NCBI RefSeq assembly: GCF_000147335.1
Contig: NC_014501.1
Location: 1,302,001-1,366,000 of the forward strand
Direction of reading: 5' to 3'
Source: Gloeothece verrucosa PCC 7822
GTDB lineage: Bacteria; Cyanobacteriota; Cyanobacteriia; Cyanobacteriales; Microcystaceae
Length of the DNA: 64,000 nt
Below are positions 18,824 through 28,321 of this stretch, one piece after another. The notes beneath the pieces are model-generated. The model was not told where the DNA came from. It was given only the letters and a program-made list of their open reading frames with translations, and searched no databases. Position numbers and translations under genes: made by a program. Position 1 is the first letter of the stretch, and every line of letters begins with the position of its first letter.

Positions 18824-20862
18824 AAATAAGTATAGCGTCTCAGACTTCGCTCATAATCTTGCAGTAAAAGTTGAGCTTCCTCTAGGGTAATTCGATTATC
18901 TTGTAAAGCTTGTTCAGTCCGATGACGAATCGTTTCTAATAAATCTTCGCCATTATATTGAACATAGCCTAACACTTCAGTAATCGTATCTCCTTTGACT
19001 AGATATTCTATTTGATGACCTTTCGGATTCATTTTAATATGAACCACATTGGTGTCACCAAATAAATTGTGCAAGTTGCCCATAATCTCTTGATAAGCTC
19101 CTACCAAAAACATTCCCAGATAATAAGGATCTTTTGAGTCAACATTATTGCTCGATGACTGTTCGGCTTTTAAAGGATGCAATTCTAGCACATCTTTGAC
19201 ATCCTTCAAATCAATAAACTTATCAATTTTGCCATCACTATCACAAGTTAAATCGGCTAAAATTCCCTTTTGGGTAGGTTCTTCGGTTAAGCGATGAATC
19301 GGCATAATGGGAAAGAGTTGATCGATGGCCCAAGCATCGGCGGCTGACTGGAATACCGAAAGATTCACATAATAAATAGAAGCCATGATTTTCTCTAAAT
19401 CTTCCAAATCATCCGGCACATAATCTTGTTTTTTCACGATTTCGGAAATTTTTCCGCAACAAGCCCAATAAATTTCTTCAACTTTTGCTCGTTCTTTCAG
19501 GCTCAAATAGCCAAAGTTAAATAAACTAATAGCTTCTTCCTTAAATTGCATCGCATCGTGAAAAGTTTCTTGATAGTTTTCCTCATTAATTAAATTGTAA
19601 GTTTCTCGAATATTGCGGACAATTAAATGTTCTTTTTCCGTCCCAGGAAGCGAAGGAGTGCGGGGCACCTCACTGCTTCCCAGAACATCAAAAATTAACA
19701 CCGAATGATGAGCGGTGATCGCCCGTCCACTTTCACTAATTAATACTGGCGCGGCAATATTTCGCTCTGCACAGGCTTCTTGTACCTCAGCGACAATATC
19801 ATTAGCATAATTCTGCATATTGTAATTTTTGGAGACGTAAAAATTGGTTTTTGAGCCATCATAATCTACTCCTAAACCGCCTCCCACATCCAAATATTGC
19901 ATCGAGGCACCTAAATTTACCAACTCGCCGTAAATTTGAGCCGCTTCTCGGATCGCGTCTTTAACCACAGTAATCGAGGAAATTTGAGAGCCTACATGAT
20001 AATGAAGCAATTGTAAGCAATCTAGCATTTCTGATGCTTGTAAACGATGGACTACCGCTAGAATTTCCGGGATAGTTAAACCAAATTTAGCCCGCTCCCC
20101 GCTAGAATTACCCCATCGTCCTATGCCTTTGCTGCTTAATTTTGCCCGCACCCCTAAAATAGGTTTAATGCCAAATTGACGACTAATTTCTATGGCGATA
20201 TCTACTTCTTTTAACTGTTCAATGACAATGATCGGTTTAAGTCCGATCCGAGTTGCTAATAGAGCCGTTTCGATATATTCTCGGTCTTTATAGCCGTTAC
20301 AGATCAGCAAAGGGGATTGATTATTCTGTGGGTTTTCGGCAGGTTCTAGGGTGGCTAAAGCGATCATTAGCTCAGGTTTTGAGCCGGCTTCAAGTCCGAA
20401 TTGAAAAGGTTTTCCGTAGCGTACCAAAGACTCGACAATGTGACGATGTTGGTTACATTTAATCGGATAAACGCCACGATACACATTCGGATAATTGTAA
20501 CGAGCAATGGCCTTAGCAAAACAGGCATTGAGCCGCTCAATGCGATCCGCGAGAATATCGGAAAAACGAATCAGCAGAGGTAGTCCGATATTTCGCCGAC
20601 GTAAAGATTCTACCAACTCATACAAATCTAATGAACCACCGCGATCACCTTCGGGGGATACCGTAACATGGCCTACGGTATTAATGGAAAAATAGGGTTC
20701 GCCCCATCCTTTAATGCGGTAAAGATGCTCGCTATCTTCGATGGTCCACTCAGTGGCTATTTCTTGCTGATCGCTTTTAGCAATTTCTCTTAGATTCTCT
20801 TGTAGAGCAATTTTTAAGTTTTCTGATTCTTGAGCTAATTTGGCTTTAGCCTGTCCGCCCAT
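18808..20862 (-). CDS. speA: Biosynthetic arginine decarboxylase
   Basis: This PLP enzyme (fold type III) converts arginine to agmatine for polyamine synthesis. The 684-residue length is typical of SpeA. Landmarks are the PLP-lysine segment RGVYPIKCNQHRHIVE, the FGLEAGSKPELMIAL strand, the HYHVGSQISSI motif, the glycine-rich PLP-phosphate loop DVGGGLGVDYDGSKT and the catalytic-cysteine region LADLTCDSDGKID. The final residues (DSH) and stop codon are contributed by the adjoining heptad repeats, so the natural C-terminus may have been slightly altered by repeat expansion. It stands alone, with a divergent gene upstream. Confidence 0.96.
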   Translation of the reverse strand: MGGQAKAKLAQESENLKIALQENLREIAKSDQQEIATEWTIEDSEHLYRIKGWGEPYFSINTVGHVTVSPEGDRGGSLDLYELVESLRRRNIGLPLLIRFSDILADRIERLNACFAKAIARYNYPNVYRGVYPIKCNQHRHIVESLVRYGKPFQFGLEAGSKPELMIALATLEPAENPQNNQSPLLICNGYKDREYIETALLATRIGLKPIIVIEQLKEVDIAIEISRQFGIKPILGVRAKLSSKGIGRWGNSSGERAKFGLTIPEILAVVHRLQASEMLDCLQLLHYHVGSQISSITVVKDAIREAAQIYGELVNLGASMQYLDVGGGLGVDYDGSKTNFYVSKNYNMQNYANDIVAEVQEACAERNIAAPVLISESGRAITAHHSVLIFDVLGSSEVPRTPSLPGTEKEHLIVRNIRETYNLINEENYQETFHDAMQFKEEAISLFNFGYLSLKERAKVEEIYWACCGKISEIVKKQDYVPDDLEDLEKIMASIYYVNLSVFQSAADAWAIDQLFPIMPIHRLTEEPTQKGILADLTCDSDGKIDKFIDLKDVKDVLELHPLKAEQSSSNNVDSKDPYYLGMFLVGAYQEIMGNLHNLFGDTNVVHIKMNPKGHQIEYLVKGDTITEVLGYVQYNGEDLLETIRHRTEQALQDNRITLEEAQLLLQDYERSLRRYTYLVDSH

Positions 20863-21134
20863 AATTTTTTTCTCTTGCTTGATATATAACGTCTGACGCT
20901 CAGCCGTGCCTAGGGCACAAAACTCCTATCAGATCATAGCATTATTTTTTCGGCGGTAGGGTTCACAAGTTGGCTTCGCTACCCTATGATACAATTTCAA
21001 CAAACTTACTCGGTTTGAAATCAGATGCAACTGAGCCGCGTGGGGACTGGAACTCACTGTCGACTGACTCGTCTGTTGGAATTATCAAACCTATCTCAAA
21101 TAGTTTTATATCTTTAATCTCACTCAAAACATTT

Positions 21135-21659
21135 ATGAGAATTTTAGATTCAAAAGGACGTTTATTCGGTAAATTAAGTATTCTTGACTTAGGTGCGGCT
21201 TTAGTCATCCTCCTCGTAATTATTGGGATTTTTGTTGTTCCTGGCACATCAGGAACTAGCACTATCGCTCAAGTCGCCACAAAACCCATTGAAGTCGATG
21301 TGATTGTCCGAGGATTAAGTGTTTTAGATCCCGAGGCTTTGCTAAATCAGTTTCAAGAAGAAAAGAAAACTAATATTATTATTCGCAATCAACCCGCCGG
21401 ACAACTCAACATTAAAACCGTTAATGCCTTACCGAGAAGAATTGCTGTACCTCAACCCGATGGTACGGTTAAAGCCTTAGAAGATCCCCGAAGAGAAACC
21501 GCCTATTCTCAAGATTTGATTATGACGCTTGCCGGTCAAGCCCAAATAACTGATACTGGGGCTGTAGTCGGTGGACAAAAAGTTAAAATTGGCACCACGA
21601 TTGAGCTAGAAGGAAAAAATTATAACTTTAATACCAGCGTGATTCAAGTCCGCACATAA
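21135..21659 (+). CDS. DUF4330-type membrane-anchored protein
   Basis: From the chosen ATG the product is 174 residues: a short cytoplasmic start (MRILDSKGRLFGKLSILDLG), one membrane segment (AALVILLVIIGIFVVP) and an extracytoplasmic beta-rich domain ending GTTIELEGKNYNF. This arrangement matches the DUF4330 family of cyanobacteria. The frame stays open upstream to 20970, but the extra 55 residues are of low complexity and unlike the family start, so the internal ATG was chosen. The function of DUF4330 is unknown; a single helix plus periplasmic or lumenal domain suggests an envelope or thylakoid role. Confidence 0.75.
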   Translation: MRILDSKGRLFGKLSILDLGAALVILLVIIGIFVVPGTSGTSTIAQVATKPIEVDVIVRGLSVLDPEALLNQFQEEKKTNIIIRNQPAGQLNIKTVNALPRRIAVPQPDGTVKALEDPRRETAYSQDLIMTLAGQAQITDTGAVVGGQKVKIGTTIELEGKNYNFNTSVIQVRT

Positions 21660-21690
21660 CCCGCTTATTCAAGCTCAATCTTTTCCTAAC

Positions 21691-21735
21691 AAGCATTCCT
21701 GATAACTTAACTTCGCCCTGGGAATGCTTTTTTTA
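21691..21735 (+). terminator. Rho-independent terminator after the DUF4330-type gene
   Basis: AAGCATTCC at 21691-21699 pairs with GGAATGCTT at 21721-21729 and is followed at once by a T run (TTTTT). The loop is about 20 bases. Position 32 bases after the stop fits. Confidence 0.75.
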
Positions 21736-21752
21736 AGCATAATTTGAACCTC

Positions 21753-21848
21753 TTAAAAAGCTAAACAGAAGCCAGCAAAAACCGATAAAATCGTCGCAAG
21801 TAAAGTAATAGTTAAAACTTCTCGATCTGCTTGTGTCATAGAATACAT
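21753..21848 (-). CDS. Candidate 31-residue single-helix membrane protein
   Basis: A short leftward frame encodes MYSMTQADREVLTITLLATI, then LSVFAGFCLAF, then stop. A second ATG at 21839 would give 28 residues (MTQADREV...). It has a hydrophilic N-terminus with charged residues and one 18-20-residue hydrophobic helix. That is the usual design of the tiny thylakoid subunits of photosystems, cytochrome b6f and NDH-1. I could not match it to a named subunit. A weak AGG lies 6 bases upstream of the first ATG. It is below the length cut-off of most gene callers. Confidence 0.45.
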   Translation of the reverse strand: MYSMTQADREVLTITLLATILSVFAGFCLAF

Positions 21849-21965
21849 AAAAACCTGAATTTGTCAATACCACTTTTCTAGAATAGCCAAAAATTCTAGC
21901 CGCCTTCTGTGACTAGAGATAAATACAAAAAATCTGAAAGTGATTCCTGAAAATTTCCTCAAACA

Positions 21966-23678
21966 TTAATCGAGTTTAGCTTGCCATTTAGCGAGGGCAT
22001 TTTTGGCCATCTGATGAGCCGAAGTCCCCGCAGGCACTAATTTAGCTGTGGCGATGGCGCTTTGATAATCTCCTTGTTTGGCGCGAGAATTAGCCAGTCG
22101 ATAAATTTTTTGACTCCATTGTTCAATTAACTCTTGAGCTTGCTTATAACCTGGCTCTGAGGAGCGGATTTGTCTTAAAATTGTAATCCCCTGATTGTAA
22201 GAAGAAGCTAACGCGGGTTGAATTAAGGCTTTTGCCCCATCTATCAAGGCTTGGTTAACTTGTTGTTGTTTGACTTGCACCTGCCAAGTTTCGATCGCCT
22301 TGAGTGCCGCGTTATAAACTTGCTTCTGTTGAGGAGGAACTAACTTAGCGGCTGCGATGGCATCCTGAAAATTCCCTTGTTTTGCCCTTCCTTGAGCAAT
22401 ATCTAAAATCATCTCACTCCAACGAGCCATTTTTTCTTGGGCTTCCTGATAAACAGGGGAAGATAAAGGAATTTTGCCGACTTCCTGGATTGCCCGATTA
22501 AAGCTAGAGGCTTGATTTTCCTTGAGATAAGTAGTAGCCTGCTTCAGCAACTCCCGTTGAGATTCAAGCTGTGCGGTTGAATATTGAAACGAGGATGTTA
22601 ACTCTGGACTAGAATCAGGAGCCAGCAAGGTCCATCTAGCCCCATAAATGAGCAAAAATAAAACTAATAACACAAATACTCCCCCCAACCACAACCATTT
22701 TCCGTCATGAGGCGGCTCAATTTTTACAGATGAGGGCAGGAAGAATTGATAAGTCGTCATGGGTATTGTCTCTTCAGGTTCAGGCTGTGTCATGGTATGA
22801 GTCACCTCCAGAGCCGGAAGTAGGGGGAAATTAGGGGCACTCTTGTCTTCAATAGAGACATTAATCGCTGAAATAGGTTGGGGAACCGAACTTGTTGACG
22901 ACTGTTTTAACGGCTCAAAATCCGATTGAGTTATGTCTAATTTTTCTCTTTGAATAGAAGCAAATAAAGATTGAGAACTAAAAGCGAGACTCGGACTAAT
23001 GACGATCGGACTTAATACTAATTTTTCCCCAGAGAAACTAATAGAGGGTAGGCGATCTCCAAGATATTGAGCTAATTTGCTTAAGGTAATCTCTCGACGA
23101 TAATAACGTAAAGCTTCTAACAGGGCAGAGGTAAAAATCCCTTGACTTAAGGTTGTTTCCGAAGACTGTCGTAGCGAAAAAATTAGCCCTATTTTCTTGT
23201 GTTTAGCTAAATTAATACTCTGCTGTCCGACTTTTGTCGGAGAACCTGAAAGGTAAAGATTGAGGATCACTAATATAGGACGGTCTGTTTGCTGCTGTAA
23301 GATGTCTAAGATAGTGCTGACACGAATACCCGTATGAGCAACATCTTGAGGGTTGCCATCAATGGGCATCAGATAATCTTCTCCCTGATAATTTAAGCCA
23401 TAACCCAGGAAAAAAAACCATAATGGGGTATTTTGGGGGTTTAATCTGTCTATATTGTTCAGTTTTAACCAGTTTAATAAGTTATCTCCATTGGGATAAG
23501 CGGAAAGACCGCTAAAGGTACCAGAGGTATCACTCAGGAGCAATAGTTGCCGCTCGGGAATGTTTACCTCTTGTCTGAAAAACTGATAGATCGCTTTAGC
23601 ATCCCCTTCACCGTGATTTAGTGGCGGGAAAAATTGATAACGACTAATGCCAATGACTAGGCATTGGTAACTCTCCAT
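21966..23678 (-). CDS. Caspase-like (orthocaspase) protein with lost catalytic dyad
   Basis: The N-terminal 235 residues have the caspase-hemoglobinase (C14/orthocaspase) pattern: CLVIGISRYQFFPPLNHGEGDA, then WFFFLGYGLNYQGEDYLMP and ILVILNLYLSGSP. In active enzymes these last two carry the catalytic His (GHG) and Cys (D-x-C-x-SG). Here both positions are tyrosine (Tyr93 and Tyr142), so it should be proteolytically inactive. A membrane segment lies at about 328-346. After it come two similar repeats of about 95 residues (QGNFQDAIAAAKLVPP and QGDYQSAIATAKLVPA) in a helical C-terminal region. A scaffold or signalling role is plausible. Confidence 0.85.
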   Translation of the reverse strand: MESYQCLVIGISRYQFFPPLNHGEGDAKAIYQFFRQEVNIPERQLLLLSDTSGTFSGLSAYPNGDNLLNWLKLNNIDRLNPQNTPLWFFFLGYGLNYQGEDYLMPIDGNPQDVAHTGIRVSTILDILQQQTDRPILVILNLYLSGSPTKVGQQSINLAKHKKIGLIFSLRQSSETTLSQGIFTSALLEALRYYRREITLSKLAQYLGDRLPSISFSGEKLVLSPIVISPSLAFSSQSLFASIQREKLDITQSDFEPLKQSSTSSVPQPISAINVSIEDKSAPNFPLLPALEVTHTMTQPEPEETIPMTTYQFFLPSSVKIEPPHDGKWLWLGGVFVLLVLFLLIYGARWTLLAPDSSPELTSSFQYSTAQLESQRELLKQATTYLKENQASSFNRAIQEVGKIPLSSPVYQEAQEKMARWSEMILDIAQGRAKQGNFQDAIAAAKLVPPQQKQVYNAALKAIETWQVQVKQQQVNQALIDGAKALIQPALASSYNQGITILRQIRSSEPGYKQAQELIEQWSQKIYRLANSRAKQGDYQSAIATAKLVPAGTSAHQMAKNALAKWQAKLD

Positions 23679-23762
23679 CTATTCCGTTCACCCCTCACAC
23701 ATTTTTAGGTTGTATGAAGGGAGAATCTTTAAATTAGTTTCTGCTGTTAACTAACCCGGCTG

Positions 23763-25481
23763 CTAAATGATTTGAGTGCCCGGGTTTGAGGGCCTAAGTT
23801 CCCATCTTTCCCCCTCTAAAAACTCTAGAATTAGCTGATGGTATTGACTTAAGCTAGGACGATGACCAACACTAATAAAAGTGGTTTCTGTTTCTAGGAG
23901 ATGTTCGTAGAGATTTTTTTCGTTGCCAATATCTAAAGCACTGGTGGCTTCGTCTAAAATAGCATATTTAGGACGACTAATCAGCAAACGAGCAAAAGCT
24001 ACTCGTTGTTGTTCTCCCAAAGAAAGCAGCACTGACCAATCTTTTTCAAGTTCAAAACCGCCAAATCTTTCCGCTAAGTCCCCTAATTTCACCATCTGCA
24101 AGATTTCTTCCAGTTTTTGGTTACTAATATCCAGGTCTATATTAGGATAAAGCAGTTGTTCGCGCAGTGTCCCTAAAATCATATAAGGACGCTGAGGTAA
24201 AAAGAAAATTTCTTCAAGTTTAGGACGATAAATCGCTCCTGTTCCTGATTTCCAAAGTCCGGCAATGGCTCTTAATAAAGAACTTTTTCCACAGCCGCTT
24301 GCTCCCATCACTAATAACCCTTGTCCAGGTTGCAGAGAAATGGATAAGTCTTGGAAAAGAGTTCTTTGATAGTTAGGGGTTTCTAAAGTTAAATGTTCAA
24401 TTCCTAAACGATTAGCTTCTATAGTATCAATGGTTGGCCTAGGAATGATTTCTCGTCTTTTTTCTGTGGGGGTTGGCTCTAGATACTCATGAAATGTGTA
24501 TAAACGATCAACTCCGGCAGCAAAGCTAGTCAAATTCTGAAACTCACTCACAATAATATTAAGGGAGTAAAAAATCTTCAAAAATGCCCCTTGAGCTTCT
24601 CGTACTGCCCCCACTTCAAATTGTCCTGATAAAACCGAAGGAGCAACAATTACCGCCGGTAAAATGTAAGGGATAAATTCATAAATGTTTTGAAACATTC
24701 CTAAATATAAATTTGTCCAGATAATTAGGCGATTGTAATTATCAAAAACTCGTTTAAATAATTCCTTTAATTGGTTTATTTCTCGTTCTTCTCCTCCATA
24801 AAAAGCAATGGATTCAGCATTTTCTCGAATCCGAACTAATCCAAAACGGAAATCAGCTTCTTTTCTTAACTGTTCAAAATTTATTTTAATCAGTTTATTA
24901 CCATATATTCCCGTAGTGATTAAAACCCCAAAAACCCCATAAATTAACAGGAAAAAAACTAAAGAGGGGGAAAACTTCCAAAGAACCACACTAAAAGCAA
25001 TAACGGTAAAAACTGACTGAAGAATTAACAAACAATAGTTCAAAGAAGATAGAGTAAAACTTCTAATGTCTTCAGTAATTCGTTGATCTGGATTGTCAAT
25101 TTCGCTGGTGAAATAATTAATCTTATAATAAGATTTGTTGCTAAAATATTCATTTAAAAAACGATGAGTTAACCACTGTCGCCAATAAAGACCTAGCTTG
25201 TCTTGGCAATAATAAAAGCCGGTAAATAAGGGAACATAAATAATTAAGACCCCCAGAAAAGTAAAGATACTATTCCAAAATCTCTTAAGATTTTTATCAG
25301 CTAAAGCCGAAAAAATTTCTCCCTGTTGAGTATTTATCGTGACATTTAATTGAGTATAAATAACTAATAAAACGATGAGAAGTGCGAGAAGACCAAGGGC
25401 CCGCCATTTTTCATTGCTCCACCAGTAGAGTTGTGCGATCGCCCAAAACCGCTTGAAAAATTTCAGATTTAATCGTTTCAT
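23763..25481 (-). CDS. ABC transporter, fused permease-ATPase of the SbmA/YddA (BacA) type
   Basis: A 572-residue half-transporter. The N-terminal membrane domain (about 1-330, six helices) has the family segment YYKINYFTSEIDNPDQRITEDI, characteristic of the ABC_membrane_2/BacA-YddA-ALD group. The ATPase follows with Walker A LLVMGASGCGKSSLLRAIAG, signature SLGEQQRVAFARLL and Walker B YAILDEATSALD. Relatives move peptides, vitamin B12 or acyl-CoA; the substrate here is unknown. It probably works as a homodimer. It sits 84 bases upstream of the caspase-like gene on the same strand. Confidence 0.9.
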   Translation of the reverse strand: MKRLNLKFFKRFWAIAQLYWWSNEKWRALGLLALLIVLLVIYTQLNVTINTQQGEIFSALADKNLKRFWNSIFTFLGVLIIYVPLFTGFYYCQDKLGLYWRQWLTHRFLNEYFSNKSYYKINYFTSEIDNPDQRITEDIRSFTLSSLNYCLLILQSVFTVIAFSVVLWKFSPSLVFFLLIYGVFGVLITTGIYGNKLIKINFEQLRKEADFRFGLVRIRENAESIAFYGGEEREINQLKELFKRVFDNYNRLIIWTNLYLGMFQNIYEFIPYILPAVIVAPSVLSGQFEVGAVREAQGAFLKIFYSLNIIVSEFQNLTSFAAGVDRLYTFHEYLEPTPTEKRREIIPRPTIDTIEANRLGIEHLTLETPNYQRTLFQDLSISLQPGQGLLVMGASGCGKSSLLRAIAGLWKSGTGAIYRPKLEEIFFLPQRPYMILGTLREQLLYPNIDLDISNQKLEEILQMVKLGDLAERFGGFELEKDWSVLLSLGEQQRVAFARLLISRPKYAILDEATSALDIGNEKNLYEHLLETETTFISVGHRPSLSQYHQLILEFLEGERWELRPSNPGTQII

Positions 25482-25696
25482 TGTTTTGTTATACCATTTT
25501 GATCAATTAAAACAACAAATTGCTCTAGCAGTAAAGGGTAAGGGTAAATCTATCAGCTTTCCCTTTTTTGTTTCACTTTTTTCTCATGCTTACTATTGGT
25601 AGCATAGTTTGGTTATACTTGTAGCCTATTGGGGTTACCCATCCTCGACAAGCTCTATAATAGAAAGGTTGTCCTTATATAGTTAAAGGAGTAATT

Positions 25697-25876
25697 ATGG
25701 CAGTTCCTAAGAAGAAAACCTCAAAAGCCAAACGAGATCAGCGCCGCGCCACCTGGAGACGGCAAGCGGCTTTACAAGCTCAAAGAGCCTTATCTCTGGG
25801 TAAATCAGTGCTAACAGGACGTTCTAATAGCTTTGTCTATCCACAGGATGAAGAAGAAGAAGACGATGAAGAATAA
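25697..25876 (+). CDS. rpmF: 50S ribosomal protein L32
   Basis: A 59-residue basic protein beginning [20 protein letters not shown], the standard L32 N-terminus, and ending in an acidic tail ([11 protein letters not shown]) usual for cyanobacterial L32. The zinc-binding cysteines of C+ L32 types are absent. The ribosome binding site AAAGGAG lies at 25685-25691. A perfect TATAAT at 25656-25661 could be its -10 box, although no good -35 is seen at proper spacing. Confidence 0.95.
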   Translation: MAVPKKKTSKAKRDQRRATWRRQAALQAQRALSLGKSVLTGRSNSFVYPQDEEEEDDEE

Positions 25877-26036
25877 ATAAAATATACGTTATAACTAATC
25901 TAGGTATTAGCCTAACCATAGCCAATACCTACCCACCTATCACCTAATCCCATTTTCCATCCTTCCACCAGTCGAAGGAGGGATTAACCCATCATTGTTA
26001 TTATGTTGTTGTGTTCCACTAACGGCTCTCAAAACT

Positions 26037-26633
26037 ATGTTAGGGAAATTCTTTAACAAACCAGACCCCGAATTAAGTGATCGCGTTCCCCCCGGTCAAT
26101 ACTTAACTAAAGGGTTTCCTGTCCTTACCTACGGTGAAACCCCTGTGATCGGCACCAGCGAATGGCAATTTAGCGTCTGGGGAATGGCTAAACCCAAAAC
26201 TTTTACCTGGTCAGATTTTATGAATCTGCCGCAACATGAATTCACTCAAGACTTCCACTGTGTCACCCGTTGGTCAAAATTAGATGTCCAATGGACAGGA
26301 ATTAAAGTCAGTGATTTTATGAAGCTGATCGAACTTGAACCCGGGGTAACTCATGTTATGCAACATTGTTATGGGGGTTACACGACTAATTTAGACCTTG
26401 ATGAATTTTGGCGAGAGGATAACTTTTTCGCCTTTAAATTGTTTGGTGAACCTCTGCCGGCAGAACATGGAGGACCCATGCGGTTAGTAGTCCCTCATCT
26501 CTACGCTTGGAAAAGTGCCAAGTGGATCAATGGGTTAGAATTCCTGGCGGCTGAAGAACCGGGCTTTTGGGAACGAAACGGCTATCATAGACGCGGAGAT
26601 CCTTGGACAGAGGAAAGATATGGAGGACTTTAA
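26037..26633 (+). CDS. Molybdopterin-dependent sulfite-oxidase-family protein
   Basis: From the ATG at 26037 the product is 198 residues; a longer reading from a TTG at 25995 adds a Cys-rich stretch unlike the family. It matches the oxidoreductase molybdopterin-binding domain of YedY/MsrP and sulfite oxidases. The Mo-ligating cysteine lies in TQDFHCVTRWSKLDVQWTGI, with later segments VMQHCYGGYTTNLDLDEF and PLPAEHGGPMRLVVPHLYAW. No Tat signal is present and no heme partner gene is near, so this is the small cytoplasmic type with unknown substrate. Confidence 0.87.
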   Translation: MLGKFFNKPDPELSDRVPPGQYLTKGFPVLTYGETPVIGTSEWQFSVWGMAKPKTFTWSDFMNLPQHEFTQDFHCVTRWSKLDVQWTGIKVSDFMKLIELEPGVTHVMQHCYGGYTTNLDLDEFWREDNFFAFKLFGEPLPAEHGGPMRLVVPHLYAWKSAKWINGLEFLAAEEPGFWERNGYHRRGDPWTEERYGGL

Positions 26634-26778
26634 CCGTTAAGCGTTATCAGTTTTCATCGGTGACTACTGACCCCTGATAATAGCTGTAACCTATGTCCTG
26701 ACTGGCTTTTAAGGATGGAACAATCTGTTAGGGGTAGGTGTCTTTGCACTAAAAGATTCACAAAGGACAATCCCTGCG

Positions 26779-27456
26779 ATGTCTGAGGTTAAATATAATG
26801 CTCCTATCACACTTTCGACGCTCATGGTCATAGGGGTAAGCGTCATTACCTTTACTTCTATTGGGTCAATTGCTTCGAGTCGAGCGCAAGCTTTATCTAG
26901 TCCCCAACCATTGGCTAAGACTTCTAATAATCTCATTTTACCAGCCGGCACGCAAATCCCCGTTAAATATGACCAATCCGAGAAAATTCTCTTAACAAAA
27001 GAAGATACAATGGCTCTAACTTTAAAGGTCGCTACTAATATCACTTATGCAGATGGGACAATTATTATCCCAAATGGCAGTGAAATTGTTGGCGAAATTA
27101 AACCTTCCGGCAAAGGGTCTCAGTTTTTTTCCCAAAAAATTTTCATTAAATCCCCAAATCAAACTCATTTACAAACCTCTTTAGATGCTATTTCTCAAAT
27201 CATAACTAAAATAGAAACCCTGATTAAAGGAGTGGATACAGAACAAATTTTAAAAGGAGCCACTTTAGGAAATAAGGCAGAAAACTTAATAGCCTCTTTT
27301 AAAAATTATAACCGCCACCGAAGAAGAACCGTCAATTCATCGGAATTAGAAGCCTTAGCCGGCTGGTTTTTAAGTTCAGAAACTTTAGAATTAATTTCAA
27401 TTAATCCTGAAAAAGATTTGAATTTAACTTTGCGTTCCGAGCTAGTTTTAAAATAG
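26779..27456 (+). CDS. Exported protein with VirB10-like beta segment, function unknown
   Basis: A 225-residue protein with a hydrophobic N-terminal segment (LSTLMVIGVSVITFTSIGSI) that is a signal peptide or anchor. The middle contains LPAGTQIPVKYDQSEKI and later YADGTIIIPNGSEIVGEI. That pair resembles the [IL]PAGT...IP-x-GS-x-[IL]xG wording of TrbI/VirB10-type C-terminal barrels. No conjugation genes are nearby, so only a shared fold is suggested. The region from about 145 on is helical and basic. Confidence 0.6.
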   Translation: MSEVKYNAPITLSTLMVIGVSVITFTSIGSIASSRAQALSSPQPLAKTSNNLILPAGTQIPVKYDQSEKILLTKEDTMALTLKVATNITYADGTIIIPNGSEIVGEIKPSGKGSQFFSQKIFIKSPNQTHLQTSLDAISQIITKIETLIKGVDTEQILKGATLGNKAENLIASFKNYNRHRRRTVNSSELEALAGWFLSSETLELISINPEKDLNLTLRSELVLK

Positions 27457-27531
27457 TTTTTTGAAACAATGTAGAGACTTGGCCGGGGCTAGTCTTTCTC
27501 CATTCAAAAACCAGATTAATCGTTGATAACC

Positions 27532-27552
27532 AAGGTGGGCAGTACCCACCTT
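27532..27552. repeat. GGTGGGCA-type interspersed palindrome, copy 2
   Basis: AAGGTGGGCAGTACCCACCTT lies between two convergent genes. The arms pair except around the centre. It may serve as a two-way terminator. It is the same family as the copies at 8229, 60990 and 63197. Confidence 0.7.
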
Positions 27553-27557
27553 TAAAA

Positions 27558-28145
27558 TTATCTCTGTACAGGAATAAAAGAAGCACTAACACTATAATTA
27601 ACAGGAACTATTTGAGCCGCAAGTCCTTGACTCATTAACTGTTGAACTCGTTTTTGTGCCTCTCCTTGTTCAGTAAATAATCCTGCGTAAATCGCTTCAT
27701 TATTAGTCTGAAGATAGGCAAAAGGTTCTATCTGTCTTACCTGTGATAATAAAGATTCATCGTTGGAGATGGCTTTTTGTACCATCACCTCAACCCGATA
27801 AAATTCTACTAATTTATCACCAGCATTCGCAGGCGTTGAGTAATAGGGTTGAGGCGCTTGAAAATTATACTCTTGCTGTACAGATTGAGATGGCGGTGGG
27901 GTTGGAGTAGACTCAAAATAAGGAATTGTCGTTATCGTCTCGCCTTGTTCAGATGATGAAGTCTCATCTATGGGTGTCATGGATGGCGGAGGCGGCAGTT
28001 CACTTAGCAGCAAAGGCGAAGTTTGAGCAATGGACATAGCACAATAGGTAATATTCCAACCCGTCAAACCTGAAAAGATTAACAAAAATTGACTGAGTTG
28101 TCCAGAAAATTTCCCTGATAGAGAAAATAGGCGAATCTTAATCAT
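27558..28145 (-). CDS. Secreted protein with SPOR-like C-terminal domain
   Basis: A 195-residue protein with an N-terminal hydrophobic segment (about 14-40) and a Pro/Ser/Thr-rich linker (STPTPPPSQSVQQEY). The C-terminal 70 residues resemble a SPOR domain: VEVMVQKAISNDESLLSQVR, then IYAGLFTEQGEAQKRVQQL and GLAAQIVPV. SPOR domains bind denuded peptidoglycan glycans. A role at the septum or cell wall is therefore an inference. It converges with the preceding exported protein. Confidence 0.65.
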   Translation of the reverse strand: MIKIRLFSLSGKFSGQLSQFLLIFSGLTGWNITYCAMSIAQTSPLLLSELPPPPSMTPIDETSSSEQGETITTIPYFESTPTPPPSQSVQQEYNFQAPQPYYSTPANAGDKLVEFYRVEVMVQKAISNDESLLSQVRQIEPFAYLQTNNEAIYAGLFTEQGEAQKRVQQLMSQGLAAQIVPVNYSVSASFIPVQR

Positions 28146-28321
28146 GATTTTTATTCCTCACACCATCTACTTAAATGAGTTAGAAGTTGATACACAACAA
28201 GGGTGAGGAGTGAGTAGAAATTAGTGGTTAGTGGGTCTTTAACTACGCCTCAATTATACCGTTGATAATGTTAGCATTGATGAGACGAATAATTAATTAT
28301 GACAAATTCATCTTTAAATCT

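Noticed and set aside
20970-21134. N-terminal extension of the DUF4330-type protein
   Set aside because: The added 55 residues are unlike the family, while the ATG at 21135 matches the family start exactly.
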